Shown here in pieces: positions 7,147 through 15,795 of a DNA stretch of 15,795 bases; position 1 is the stretch's first letter; each line of letters begins with the position of its first letter. Where the stretch lies: contig JAAMXP010001296.1 of assembly GCA_019693395.1 (NCBI GenBank), positions 1 to 15,795 of the forward strand, given 5' to 3'. The position numbers and the translations under genes are program-made. Below the pieces are notes generated by a model. That model was not told the origin of the DNA. It did no database searches and saw only the letters and a list, made by a program, of their open reading frames with translations. This DNA is from Ettlia oleoabundans. Its lineage: Eukaryota; Chlorophyta; Chlorophyceae; Chlamydomonadales.

Positions 7147-10100
7147 TTATTGCTGCTTGGAGGGCCTGCGGCCGCTGCTGCCAGTGGTGCTACTGTCGTT
7201 GGAGCAAGCATGCGTGGCAGCTGCAGGACCAGGCGATCCTTTGCAGCCTGCTCCATGCTTCTTGCGTGAAGCTGGGCACAGCCCTGCCGCCACTACCGGC
7301 CCTGGGCTGCCACGCTTGGGGGAGGGTGGCAGAGCTCCCTGAATGGGCACCTTGGCTGAGCATGCTCCTGGTGCCATGGCTGCATCCTGCGGCAACCAAG
7401 GCAGGCTGAAGGCGAGCTGGCCAGCAGATGATCTCCGCTTGCTGATACCGGCATCACTCGTCCTGTTGCTGCCGGCAGATTGTTCGCTGGCTGCTGCTGC
7501 ACTGGTGGACGCCAGGCGCTGCCGGCGTGAGGGAGGCCGGTTGCTGGCTGAACCATGCGTGGGGCTGCCTTGCATGCCAGGCATCAGGCGTGGGCTCATA
7601 CGCACCGTGTGCACTGCATTCACCAAGGCGGGTGGGATGTACCCTGCCTCTGGCGCCAACTGCCCACCAAAGCAACCGTGGCAGGCCCCCTTGTCGCTAG
7701 TTGTGCTGTGTGCTGCAGTGGCTGGTGGAAAGCTGCTGCCGCCACACACAGAGCCATCCGCTGAGTCTGGTGCAAAGCTGCCATTGCCGCTGCCGCTGCC
7801 ACTGCTGCTGCCCTCCCTGCTCAGGCTAAGGCGCAGACCATCCATGTCGGGTTGCAGCGCTGCTACTCCCCCAACTTTCCCAGCCTGCTGCTGCATCATA
7901 GCATTCACTCTGTCCAGGAAAGCACTGCCGGGTGTTGGATGGCTGCCATGTCTGCAGCGCCCATAAGCATCGCATATTTGCTGCTGCCAGTTGGCGCTGG
8001 CAGACGCCGCCAAGCCCTCCGCATCACCAGAGCTTACCTGTCTGCTGACTTGTTCCCAGGCTACCAGTGCAGCTGATGTGGGCCTGCTTGGCAGCGCGCC
8101 TCGCTCAGCAGAACTGTCGCTGGTGGCAGCTGCGGCGGTGGCTGCCTGGCGCTGCTCTATCACCGCCTCCACAGTGACAGCAGGGCTGGTGCAGCCCCTG
8201 CGAGGCGGGCGGGCAGTCTGAGGACGGCGCATTGCCGCCCCACTCACGCTAACTCGTGGCGTGCTGCAAAGGCTGCGGACGGAGCTGCGGAGACCAATGC
8301 TTGTGCTGCAACTGCCGCTTTCGCTGGTGGTGCTATTTTCGTGTGGTTGCCCCCTCGACTCGGCCGAGGCCACATTGGCCCCGCTGACAGAGAGGTAAGT
8401 GGCGGCATCTGGGGCAACCTCCAGCCTCCCACCTGCTGTTGCTGAAGTGGCTGCCGCTACTGCCCTGTACTGGGCGTTCCCACCACTGCGTTGCCAGATA
8501 GATCCCCTAGCCTGCTGCTGGCCTGCTCTGCCTGACTGAGCAGGCCATTGGGTGGCAGAAAGCGTCTCCTGCGCAGTGGGAAACGTCACAAAATGTGCCT
8601 GCGGCAGGGCAGGTGCCCTAGTCAAACTTGGGGAGCACCTGCCGCCTGCACTATCAGCCATGTTGCTGCGGCTGTTGCCACCATCACTCGGCAGTATAGT
8701 CAGCTGCCTCGTGTGCTGACTGGCTGCCTGCATGCTCGGTTGCAACCAATGCTGCTTCTGCCGCCGCCTTTGCTGCTGCTGCTGCTGCTGCTGCTGCTTG
8801 CTGCTCCCGCTCTTCCCTATGTTTCTGGCAGACCCCAGTCATCCAAGCCCGCAGGTTCTCAGCCTTCCTCTGCTGTGCCTGCTGGCGAGCAGCCGCCTCG
8901 GCCTCCTCCTGCTGCCGCCGCTCCCTGAGGCAGTACAGCAGAGCGAAACTCAATCAGCATGACGCTATGCTTCTGCCTGGCCGCATAATTGACAGGCAAC
9001 GTTGTTATTCTGTGCAGCCTTGCACAGGGACATCCCTTACTGTTGGCAGCCCTTAATGCACCAACGAGCAATGACCAGGCAAACCCCCTGATTTGTCTTC
9101 CCACCTGAGCTCTCTGAGTTTCTGTTGGTTGCGGCCCTGCATAGTGGAGCGGTTGAAGACCTGCCGCGCCCCCGCCAGCAGCTCCTGGTACAGCGCTGCC
9201 TGCGCACAATGGAGGGCGACGCAAGGGTTGAAGTGATGCATAGGCAAGCAATAAAACCAAGGCAAGGCACGGATCATCACAATTGTTACTCCGCAGTTAC
9301 CGAAATTGCAACAAGCATCACCCGAGCTGCCACTCTCTCATGCTGCCCATGCACTCACCAGCTGAGGGTCATCAGGGGGCATGACTCTCTCAAATTGGCC
9401 CAGGTGAGCGTCCTCGTGAGCTGCTTGCGCAGCCAGCCACTCAGCGCTACCACGCTCCGGCTCGTTCAGAGGTGCAGGAGCAGCCCCCGCTGGTGTCACC
9501 AACGGGGCAGCAGCAGAAGCAGCAGCAGGCGGCAGTTGTCCCTGCTGTGAGCAGGCAGCGCTGGTTGCACTCCCAGCAGCTTCTCCCTGTGTGTGCTGCA
9601 CTGCCTCGTGAGCAGGTGAAGCTGTGGCTGGCTGGCAGGTGGCGCCAGCAGCGGCAGGCGGCGCTTGCGGCACCCCTGCATACAGGCGCTGCATCTTGGC
9701 CTTCTCCTTGGCCTCCAGCTCAACCCTCACAAGCTCAGGCTGCCCTACCACCAACTCAAGAGCCTCGCTGCAAGGAATGCATATGCGAGGTCAGAAGCAA
9801 GCAGCCGATGAAACGGGGTTTCAATAGTGGCAAGCAGCCCCTCCTCCGGCAGGGCATAGCACCACTCACCGCACGAGGCGTGACTTGACTTCAAGATCCA
9901 GCGTGGTGTCGGTGGTCAGCGAGGGGGAGTGATTGACCTGCAGCCTTGGGTTGCATGGCAGCAACATCATGAGGGAACACACCGTTGCAGGCAAAGGGTA
10001 GTAATCGCTCGGCACACACCCAGGCATGCAACGCTGGCAAGGTTTGGAAGGGGTGGGCCCGCTTGCAGCCCTGCCAGCCGGCACCTGTATCCAAATGCTG

Positions 10101-12273
10101 ATGCTGGCTGATGCAGGTGACAGGCAGCGTGCACCCACCTCAATCAGCCAGGGGCGCAGGTCCTCATCTATCAGCACATCCAGACCCAGCAGCTGCAGCA
10201 CAGGTGTCAGACAGTGACAGGCATCGCTGCATACTGCCGCTCAGTGAGGGCATGCATATCAGCTGGCAAAGAGACGCTAGGAGTGTACTGAGAGCTGCAC
10301 AGAACAGCGGCACTACATTGCATGATTCTGCGGTACGTCATCGGGACATGGCACTTGCCTCGAAACAGGTGAGCCCGTCGTCGTTAGTCTTAATGGCACA
10401 ATCATACTGCACAGCATTAGAAGAATTCACGTGATGAATCTCCTCTAAGCCCTGTCTGACATTCATGCTAAATCCAAAGAGCATGTAGCGTACAAGCCCA
10501 GCATACCCATCACCCCCACCTGATACTGCAGCATCGGCTGGCAGGAGATCAGGGTCTTGGCCACAATCTGCTTGATCTGCCCCCACAGCGCATCGAAGTC
10601 GTGCCCCTGCTGTCGCATCCACACCGCAAATGCGCTGATCGTCCATTTGCTTCCATCTGCGGCCTGCTGCGCATCTCTGCAGGCAGCGAGGTGGACAAAC
10701 GGCGGTTGCATTGCTGTGGTGGACCACGACAGCCTGCGCAATGCAGATTGGTTGCTGGTGGAATGCGCCCATCCCGCTGTGTACACTGCCATGCCGTTAC
10801 ACACAGTATGCCTAGATACTGTGCCAGAGCAGAGACCTGCCGCCCCATCATGTCTTACTGGTTGAACATGTAGGCATCGTTGTGCTTGTTGATTGAGTAG
10901 TTGGAGATGTGCATGAAGGATTGGTCCAGGTTGGCGGCACAAGGAGGGGCGTACCGCTCAGTGCAGAAGCGCACCAGGCCCTCACGTGACAGGAAGATAC
11001 GCAGCGGGTCGCAGCACCTGCACGCCAACGATGATGCAGCATAAGGTTACAGGTAGGTAAAGGCCAGCCTGAAGTCTGGCTGACCCGTTTATCACGTGTG
11101 TCAAGGTGCCAGAGCATGGCACTGCTGTTGTTTGTTAGCTAACCAAAGACTTCCACTCGACCGCCTTCAACCATTCCCCCACCTGACCAGCACATAAATA
11201 CGGAGGTCGAACTTGTATCCATCAATGAGCAGAGGGTTGTCAATGTACTGGCTGGCCACCACATTCTCATGCTCAAAGCTGGGGAGGGCCTCCTCAGCCT
11301 GCGCTGCCGTCTGCACCAGGCGGATCCCTCGGCCCATGCTGCCGTTATTGAGCTTCAATATATATGTGGTGCGCCTGCTAGCCCTACTGCCGCCGCTGCA
11401 GCCACCGCTACCGCCAATGTTACTGCGGGTGCTACTCCTTGTGCCCCTGTTGGCTGCCAGCTCAGCCTGGAATGCCTCCATCTGCTCCGGTAGCAGGAAG
11501 GTGCGTGGGCTGAAGTTGTAGTCGTCGGGATGCAGGGCCCTGCGGCAAGGTCGCAAATGCAGCAAGCAAGGCAGTCACTCCAATGCTGTTTGATTTGTTC
11601 CACATTCTCTATCAGAGGCCCGGGCTTGCCGGCCACTTACAATACAATACAAGCCGGATGCATGGCAGCAGCTGCGCTGGCGCTGTGATTTTGCAAGCTC
11701 CCCTCTTCCCACCTCATGTTCGCCAGGTTTCGGGCCAGCCCCTTTTTGCGGGCAATCTCCAGCATGCCGGGGAAGTGGTTGAGCTTCTGGGGGCGAGTCA
11801 GGCGCACCAGGCGCTCGGTGCCAGCGCTGGTATCGCACCAGAACAAGTGTGCTTCGTCATCATCCACCTCCACCCACCCCAGCTGCCTCTGTGACACTCT
11901 CACTGCAGGGATTCACAGACAACACATTGAGGCATGAGCAGAAAGTGGCTGCACAGCGCAGCAGAGTCATGAGCAGAGCGGCAGAGCGGTAGGGCGGCAG
12001 CAGCTGGCGGGCAGTAGTACCACGAGACTTACAGACGGTGTACTTGCATGCGGCTAGGTTGATGTGGAGAGCAAACGCGGGCCGGCTGGCTCTCCTGGCA
12101 CGGCATTTTGTGTTTGGGGTGCTGGACTCGCAAAGAAGCGCGTCGTCCAGTCTTGGGCTGCCGCCGTCGCTGCAACTACCGTAACGTTCCGAGGCGCCAC
12201 CCCAAGAGCTGCTGTCGCTGCAACTGTCGTCAGTGAAATCCAGGTTTGACGCGTCCGCCCGGGGAGGGCGCAT
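7147..12273 (-). CDS. TTLL: Tubulin tyrosine ligase-like (TTLL) polyglutamylase-type enzyme, about 12 exons
   Basis: Proposed exons: 12273-12033, 11902-11713, 11539-11183, 11017-10859, 10676-10520, 10406-10359, 10192-10139, 9937-9870, 9767-9359, 9199-9105, 8924-8747, 8598-7147; 1135 residues. TTLL enzymes add glutamate (or other amino acids) to tubulin tails in cilia and cytoplasm. The TTL/ATP-grasp core spans about residues 65-425: QKLNHFPGM and ARNLANM in exon 2; DYNFSPRTFLLP, ILKLNNGSMGRGIRLV (ATP lysine K206) and GYKFDLRIYVLVR (251-263) in exon 3; HISNYSINKHN in exon 4; KTLISCQPML in exon 5; GLDVLIDEDLRPWLIE then VNHSPS (metal-binding E402, N404) in exons 7-8. The NHFPG and KFDLR motifs favour the glutamylase group (TTLL4/5/6/13-like). 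An in-frame TGA 15 nt upstream supports the ATG at 12273. Intron 6 uses a GC donor. Exons 10-11 are Glu/Arg/Gln-rich (likely coiled coil). The exon 11/12 junction is the weakest part; exon 12 is a Ser/Ala/Gly-rich tail of about 480 residues without a recognised domain. Confidence 0.85.
8771..8798. repeat. CTG/CAG trinucleotide run in TTLL exon 11
   Basis: About nine CTG units on the plus strand encode an uninterrupted alanine run (GCA codons) on the minus strand, just after the EERRQQ-type charged segment. Such runs are common length-variable sites in GC-rich algal genes. Confidence 0.8.
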
Positions 12274-12354
12274 TGCGTCCTGAACGGGTCAATGCCGCAA
12301 CTAAACTGACACAGCGCGGGGACGCCCTTGGACGCCGGCTACGACGCTAGTGCG

Positions 12355-12488
12355 ATGCAAGAGAGCGAAAATGTAATTGCCTTATCGACTGCTAGCGGGG
12401 TGCGTGAGACAACTGCCAAGTCAGCAACACCGGGCGGCAGTAGCGGCGCCTCTCCTGCTGGTGGGACACCGCTTATCCAGCACCTGAG
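12355..12488 (+). CDS. Possible first exon of a divergent plus-strand transcript (weak)
   Basis: An ATG at 12355 opens 44 codons (MQESENVIALSTASG... LIQHL) ending at a good donor context (CTGAG|GTGAGG at 12488/12489). It is head-to-head with TTLL, with 81 nt between the two ATGs, so a shared promoter is possible. A phase-compatible acceptor at 12552 (TGCAG) would lead into a second exon ending at 12748, antisense to the ABC last exon. I recognise no family. It may be chance. Confidence 0.15.
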
Positions 12489-12513
12489 GTGAGGGTTCTA
12501 CACCTGTGCCATA

Positions 12514-12518
12514 TTACA
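12514..12518 (-). terminator. TGTAA polyadenylation signal of the ABC gene
   Basis: TGTAA on the minus strand lies 107 nt after the ABC stop codon (12627-12625). TGTAA is the usual green-algal signal for 3' cleavage and polyadenylation, normally some 10-20 nt upstream of the cut. Position and strand fit; a five-base match can be chance. Confidence 0.45.
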
Positions 12519-12624
12519 CAACGACTTGGGTGCGCAACACATGCAGGGACCATCAGTCAACATCTGTCGGGTATGACAAGTGCATACCAAAGGGCCAAGG
12601 CGATTGGAGAACTACAACCCTGGC

Positions 12625-15600
12625 TTACTCCTTCAGCTGCCTCAAGTACTCCTGGGCATCGTGCAGCACCCAGCTGCCATCGCCCATCGCCTCCAGCACA
12701 TGCGTGTGGAACGCCGCCAGCTGCTTGCGGTGTGCGATGCTGATGTAGCAGGCGCAGTGCTGAGCCAGGCGGCTGTACAATTCGCGCTCGGTGGCGGTGT
12801 CCAGAGCTGCAGTGCAAGAGCAGCGAAGGGTGACATGGAAATCAGTAGCAAATGATAGGTGTGGCTACGCGCAACAGCCGATGTGGCAAATATTGGTTAA
12901 TGCAGCACCAAGACGAGGTTGGGCGACCGCGTGTGAGCAGGCAACCAAGGCAGCAGCCTGGATGCAGGAAGAGTGAAAAGAAGTTTACAGAGGCATCACA
13001 CCCAGCCCCATCCGTGTCAAGACTGTTTAGGCTGCTGCCTGCCAAACCAATGCGCACCAACCTGAGGTGGCCTCATCAAGGAAAGCAACGGCTGGCTTGT
13101 GGTGCAGCAGCCGCGCGACAGACACACGCTGCTGCTCCCCCAGGGACAGCATGTGGGCCCAATCCAACTCAGCGTCAAGCCCTCCAACCCTGCGCCAATT
13201 TTTACACAACACAAAATATGTAGCATAGTTGCAACCCAGGATCATAGCCTTAACCTCATAGCAGCAACACACCTTGCAGCATGTGCACCGGTACCCGCGA
13301 GCACAGTTGTTCTGGTTGCAGCATACATAAGTAATGGCAACTCGGTGCAAGGCAGGCAAGATGGATCCCTCAGGCTGGGCAGAATGATGTGTGAAGTGGC
13401 CATCCCCACTTAACTACAAGGACAGCATGCACAGCACGCAACAGGTCTGTAGGGCGCACGTCCCATCAACACCCCTGCCCTGCCTGGTGAGGAGGTTGGG
13501 CAGGCAGACCGCATCCAGCAGCCCTCTCAGCTCCTCATCCAACGCGGGGCTGCTCACAGGGCTGGGTGTGCCGCCATCCAACAAGCCATTACCATCCGTC
13601 GCTGCTGTTGCGGTGGCTGGCGGGGCTGCCTTGCTCCGCCCGCTGCCCAGCCGGCGATAGCTGCCTGCTGCCGTGCCCCGCAGGATGGTCAAGCGCCGGG
13701 CACCTCCGGCAGCCAGCGCCGCGCCTTCCTCCCCTGCCTCGTCCTCACCGCTGTCGCTATCCCCCCCGCCATCCTTGCTGCGCTTACGCCCCACGCCGTT
13801 GCTGGCGTTGCCCCCGACCACCGCAGTAAGGTCAGCACCATCCCATTGGCCACCGTTGCCGGGGTGGGAGGCAGCTGCCACCTCAGCATACGAGTCGGGG
13901 AAGGTCAGCTGGTCACGCAGCGTGCCTAGCGGCATGTAGGGCCGCTGAGGAAGAAAGAACATGTCAGATGGGGCAGCAATGGTGCCGGACCCCGCAGTCC
14001 ACAGGCCTGCAGGCCATGCACGCAGGCACAGGTGCATAACAACCATTGGCAGGGGCGTCACAGCAACAGCAACAGGTGAGATCGGCTGCTGTACGAGGCC
14101 ATTGGCACAGCTGTAGGCTGCCGCTACCAGAAAAAAATGCAACTCTTGCACAGAGAAGCAAATCCAACCCAACCCAACAGCATGCTTGCGTTGCCGCACT
14201 TCCCCACCAGCAGCAATGCCATCCAGGTTCACCTGCCACAGCACGCATGAGGCTGGTCTTGCCCACTCCCGAGGGCCCCACAATCAGCAGGCTCTGCCCT
14301 GGATGCAAAGCCAGGCTGAGGCCCTTGCACAACGTCTGCTCGCCATGGGGCGTGGTGAGTGTGAGGCTGGTGATGCTCACGCCGCCATCCACACTGGGCT
14401 TCCTGCACCAGAGCAGAGGCGGCAACGCAGCAGCAACTGCGTACTTGCAACAGCCTGAAAGGAAACGCCCATCATCGCAGTCAAGCGCTGGCATCTGACA
14501 TGTTGGTACCAGCACACAGTGGCAGAACCGTATTGCAGACCAGGATAGCACATGCGATAGAACCCTGTCATACTAGTTCCTCCATTGCATACCCCAGCTA
14601 CAGCCTGCCACAAGCCACCCCACACAACCAACACACACCTCAGCACTCCGCCTGGTATGCCCTCCGCCTGTGCCACCAGCGTTGCCAGCAGGGCATCCAG
14701 GCGGTCTGTCTGCGCTGCCAGCTGGCTCATGTCGCTGAGGTGGGTTACAATGTAGCTCAGGGCACCCTCGATGCTGCAGCAGATAGAATGGGGCAGGAAG
14801 GTGGGCGGGACACGATGTAGCTGACACCAGCGCCGGACTGCTGCAAGGCGAGGCAGTGTGAGGCCCATAGAAAACAACCAGCTCCAAACATACTTGTTTG
14901 GTCAGGCGGCAGGGAGGTGCACCATAGGCTTCCAGTATCACGCAATGCACACAAGCTGCTTGCTTGGCACGCTGCTCCTGACTCAACCATTACCACTTGC
15001 ACTTACGTGTGAAATGCGAAACTGGCTTGGCTGATGTCGCCAAACCGGATCTCCCCCGCAAAGTAGCGCTTGGACAGTAGCAGCGAGGGCAGCAGGATGG
15101 TGGCGTACCTGCACAAAAGACGCAGGCGAGAAGATATGTCAGCGGGCAGCACACAGCTTATGCTTGGTGTGTGGCATGCGTTGGTGAGCTGAGGAAGGGC
15201 TGGTGGGGCACAGATGGGCAACGTGCATAGATGCTGAGCCAGACTGGCGATTTGCTTGCATTCCAGCGAGGACAGCAGGCAGGCAAGGGCGGCGTGTACT
15301 CACGTGTAGATGTTCTGCCAGAGAGAAAGGTAGGCTTCCCACCGCACCTGCACTGCGCACGCAGAGAGTCAGGTGGGAATTATACAGCCAGCAGGCCAGG
15401 AGCCCAAGAAGGCCTAAGCTGCCGACAGCACAGGAACCATGTCGGCAGGCTCCTTCAACCCCAGTCAGCCAGCGCTTATTCGAATACACTCTAGCTGTTT
15501 AAAGCCGTCACCCTCATCAAACATCTAGTAATAGTTGTTGTTTAGCTCGCCTTTCCAAAGACGGTGGCTATGACTCGTGCCAGCCTGGCTCCCGCCAGCT

Positions 15601-15661
15601 CAGACTCCCGCTGGTCGCCGCCGTAGAACGCGATGCTCTCCGCATTCTCCCGCACGCGCAC
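12625..15661 (-). CDS. ABC half-transporter, SbmA/BacA-like or plant ABCD2-like (5' end outside window)
   Basis: Eight exons: 15661-15551, 15347-15304, 15108-15007, 14773-14639, 14402-14233, 14006-13484, 13189-13062, 12806-12625 (stop TAA at 12627-12625); 1395 nt, 464 residues, in phase throughout. The first residues belong to the end of the membrane domain ([38 protein letters not shown]). The ATPase has Walker [10 protein letters not shown] (173-181), Q-loop LPQRPYM (Q208), signature LSLGEQQ (376-382), Walker B AVAFLDE (395-401) and H-loop ISIAHR (H430), so it should be active. LSLGEQQR and the FYGG segment are typical of the ABC_membrane_2 group: bacterial SbmA/YddA, cyanobacterial homologues and chloroplast ABCD2. 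Location in the chloroplast envelope or peroxisome cannot be judged without the N-terminus. About 112 low-complexity residues (231-342) are inserted between Q-loop and signature. Two introns fit GC-AG borders. Missing: N-terminus and most membrane helices. Confidence 0.88.
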
Positions 15662-15795
15662 CTGCATGCTTCCATGCAACCAATAGTCGTGCTGTTCATG
15701 CTGGCAAAAGTTGGAAGGAAGTCGTGGTTGAGCAATCAACAACACCGCATGGCTGCCACAGGTAACTGCACCGAAGAACTGCGTCCTGCCCTCAT
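15662..15795 (-). other. Intron of the ABC gene running to the window edge
   Basis: The acceptor CATGCAG lies at 15668-15662, directly before the exon that starts GTGCGCGTGCGG. No segment in the last 134 bp reads like the preceding membrane-domain exon, so the donor probably lies beyond the window. Confidence 0.6.

Larger units (their letters stand above)
12274..12624. other. Intergenic region between the ABC and TTLL genes
   Basis: This 351-bp gap separates two genes on the same strand. It must hold the 3' untranslated region of the ABC gene and the promoter and leader of TTLL. It also carries a plus-strand open segment described separately at 12355-12488. Confidence 0.6.

Noticed and set aside
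7343..7966. 207-codon plus-strand frame
   Set aside because: Antisense to the TTLL tail exon, which is the longer frame and continues a supported gene model.
8548..8928. Plus-strand frame with a run of nine leucines, like a signal or membrane segment
   Set aside because: It is the complement of the alanine-coding CTG run and charged segment of TTLL exon 11, which has clear support.
13027..13359. ABC ATPase fragment as a stand-alone small protein
   Set aside because: Only 13189-13062 is conserved and it has correct splice borders; the upstream part is intron.

Overview
The window looks like nuclear DNA of a green alga, probably a trebouxiophyte (Chlorella/Coccomyxa-like). It is GC-rich, its genes are split into many small exons (44-520 nt) by short introns (about 150-300 nt), coding exons carry alanine- and glycine-rich low-complexity runs, and one gene is followed by TGTAA, the green-algal polyadenylation signal. 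The protein families (TTLL glutamylase, BAH-domain protein, SbmA/ABCD2-like ABC transporter) are eukaryotic and fit a ciliated-lineage, chloroplast-bearing cell. All confidently identified genes lie on the minus strand, so they read from right to left. I built the exon models by hand from splice sites, reading phase and family conservation.

Layout from right to left: (1) 15661-12625, the 3' portion (8 exons, 464 codons) of a half-size ABC transporter with a fused membrane domain and ATPase; its 5' end lies outside the window. (2) 12273-7147, a complete tubulin tyrosine ligase-like (TTLL) glutamylase gene of about 12 exons with a long low-complexity C-terminal tail. (3) 7075-6635, one copy of a ~440-bp dispersed repeat. 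(4) 5680-3914, a five-exon BAH-domain gene (copy 2) whose last exon is cut short. (5) 3905-3469, the second copy of the repeat, followed by 3265-3127 (a displaced remnant of a BAH C-terminus) and about 3100-2877 (a remnant of the 3' end of the TTLL gene). (6) 2326-495, the intact five-exon BAH gene (copy 1). (7) 383-233, a possible exon of a further gene with a short stretch resembling the plant DYAD/AM1/SWI1 family.

The order TTLL - BAH2 - TTLL remnant - BAH1 is best explained by tandem duplication of a two-gene TTLL+BAH unit, followed by loss of nearly all of the second TTLL copy. In BAH2 the alanine run of the last exon is interrupted by about 650 bp that include the repeat, and the missing tail is found on the far side; this suggests a retroposon-like insertion truncated BAH2. 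BAH exons 2 and 3 are about 97% and 93% identical between copies while most intron sequence cannot be aligned, so selection or gene conversion has kept the exons similar. Three introns (one in TTLL, two in the ABC gene) fit best with GC-AG rather than GT-AG borders.

I see no CRISPR array, rRNA, convincing tRNA, bacterial operon or complete autonomous transposon. The most unusual content is the duplication/insertion history on the left half, not a new enzymatic system.
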